From Kiritimatiellia bacterium (GTDB lineage: Bacteria; Verrucomicrobiota; Kiritimatiellia; RFP12; UBA1067), in assembly GCA_017629455.1 (NCBI GenBank), contig JAGBXE010000196.1, forward strand, positions 1 through 6,168: DNA of 6,168 bases, given 5' to 3'. This document shows, piece after piece, positions 5,830-6,168 of this stretch. The notes under the pieces are model-generated. The model saw only the letters and a list, made by a program, of their open reading frames with translations. It was not told where the DNA came from and searched no databases. The translations under genes were made by a program, and so were the position numbers. Within the stretch, counting starts at the first letter, position 1. Each line of letters opens with the position of its first letter.

Positions 5830-6096
5830 TTACTTTTCTCTCTTTTCTCTTCGCCTATTTATGGCATAAAGATAAAGGTCGACGGCAACGAGAAAAAATA
5901 AGGTTACATACGCCCAAATTACCCAATCCATATTGTAAAGGATCTTATGGGTTATGCCAAAAATGTATCCTAATTCAATAAGCAGCATAAATGCAAGGCT
6001 TTTGCCTTTGGTGCTGCAAGATTTAATTGATGTAACAATTGAAAAAGGCCATGAAAAGCCAAAGCAGCAAAGCATCAAGAATTCGAAAATACCCAT
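5830..6096 (-). CDS. Small three-TM membrane protein, SemiSWEET/PQ-loop-like, function unknown
   Basis: An 88-residue hydrophobic protein with three likely membrane helices at about 3-22, 33-53 and 57-78, ending in a basic tail RRREKREK that would face the cytoplasm. The first helix contains WPFSI and is followed by IKSCSTKGKSLAF (24-36). This P...K-S-x2-G-x-S layout and the three-helix size are like SemiSWEET/PQ-loop half transporters, which dimerise to pass small sugars. I recall similar unnamed proteins in anaerobic bacteria, but no substrate is supported and the link to the PQ-loop family is tentative. The start is well supported by AAGGA 7 nt upstream within AAGGAAGG. It lies 75 nt upstream of the zinc-ribbon gene on the same strand, and each has its own promoter-like element. 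Confidence 0.82.
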   Translation of the reverse strand: MGIFEFLMLCCFGFSWPFSIVTSIKSCSTKGKSLAFMLLIELGYIFGITHKILYNMDWVIWAYVTLFFLVAVDLYLYAINRRREKREK

Positions 6097-6100
6097 TACA

Positions 6101-6108
6101 CCTTCCTT
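6101..6108 (-). promoter_or_regulatory. Ribosome binding site of the small membrane protein gene
   Basis: AAGGAAGG on the minus strand. The AAGGA part is 7 nt before the ATG at 6096 and fixes the start. Confidence 0.6.
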
Positions 6109-6126
6109 TTTAAAGAGTGATTGAAA

Positions 6127-6135
6127 AGTATATCA
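6127..6135 (-). promoter_or_regulatory. Probable extended -10 promoter element for the small membrane protein gene
   Basis: TGATATACT on the minus strand, 30 nt before the ATG at 6096, fits an extended -10. No good -35 hexamer is visible at the usual spacing. It is identical to the element at 5783-5791 upstream of the next gene. Confidence 0.45.
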
Positions 6136-6168
6136 CATTCGTTAAGAGGAATGGGTAAGGAGAAATTC

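Noticed and set aside
5812..5852. Possible hairpin between GAAGAGGGAAA and TTTTCTCTTC after the 88-residue gene
   Set aside because: The right arm lies inside the coding end of that gene, the stem depends on G-U pairs, and no T tract follows in the needed direction, so it is not a convincing terminator.
1..6168. tRNA, rRNA, CRISPR array, insertion sequence, toxin-antitoxin or phage-defence genes
   Set aside because: Nothing on either strand matched these: no regular spaced repeats, no transposase-like frames and no cloverleaf-like segment in the short gaps.

Overview
The window is a densely coded, typical bacterial segment of middling GC by eye. It suggests a Gram-negative organism: there is a lipobox-bearing TPR lipoprotein, a CvpA-type inner-membrane protein and an ECF-type sigma factor with a membrane-anchored partner. 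The gene mix (L-rhamnose isomerase, an ECF sigma followed by a one-TM protein with a QNPDGSW motif, and a SemiSWEET-like 88-residue protein) recalls anaerobic PVC-group bacteria such as Lentisphaerota or Kiritimatiellota. That placement is an impression from composition and family memory, not a demonstrated assignment. No RNA gene, CRISPR array, transposase or origin was found.

Left part, plus strand (1-989). The 3' end of a sugar-phosphate (phosphoglycosyl) transferase gene enters from the left edge. It overlaps by 8 nt a purine-type phosphoribosyltransferase gene. A likely terminator for this unit lies just past the second gene, inside the 3' end of the convergent gene.

Main part, minus strand (5754 down to 1001). 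Seven genes are packed head to tail and could form one operon. In transcription order they are: a zinc-ribbon/coiled-coil protein; a CDP-alcohol phosphatidyltransferase resembling PgsA; L-rhamnose isomerase (RhaA, all expected metal ligands present); a TPR lipoprotein; a CvpA-family membrane protein; an ECF-type sigma factor; and a small one-TM protein that is probably its regulator. Gaps are 4, 33, 35 and 6 nt, followed by overlaps of 11 and 17 nt. The last four genes look like an envelope/regulatory module. The rhamnose isomerase stands without kinase, aldolase or transporter genes in view.

Right end, minus strand (6168 down to 5830). A small three-TM membrane protein gene has its own strong ribosome site. 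The upstream regions of this gene and of the zinc-ribbon gene share the same extended -10-like element (TGATATACT) and a second similar block, so both are probably promoters.

I do not see a clearly new system. The points most worth following are the sigma/one-TM pair with its QW-like motif, the isolated rhaA, and the repeated promoter-like blocks around the 88-residue gene.
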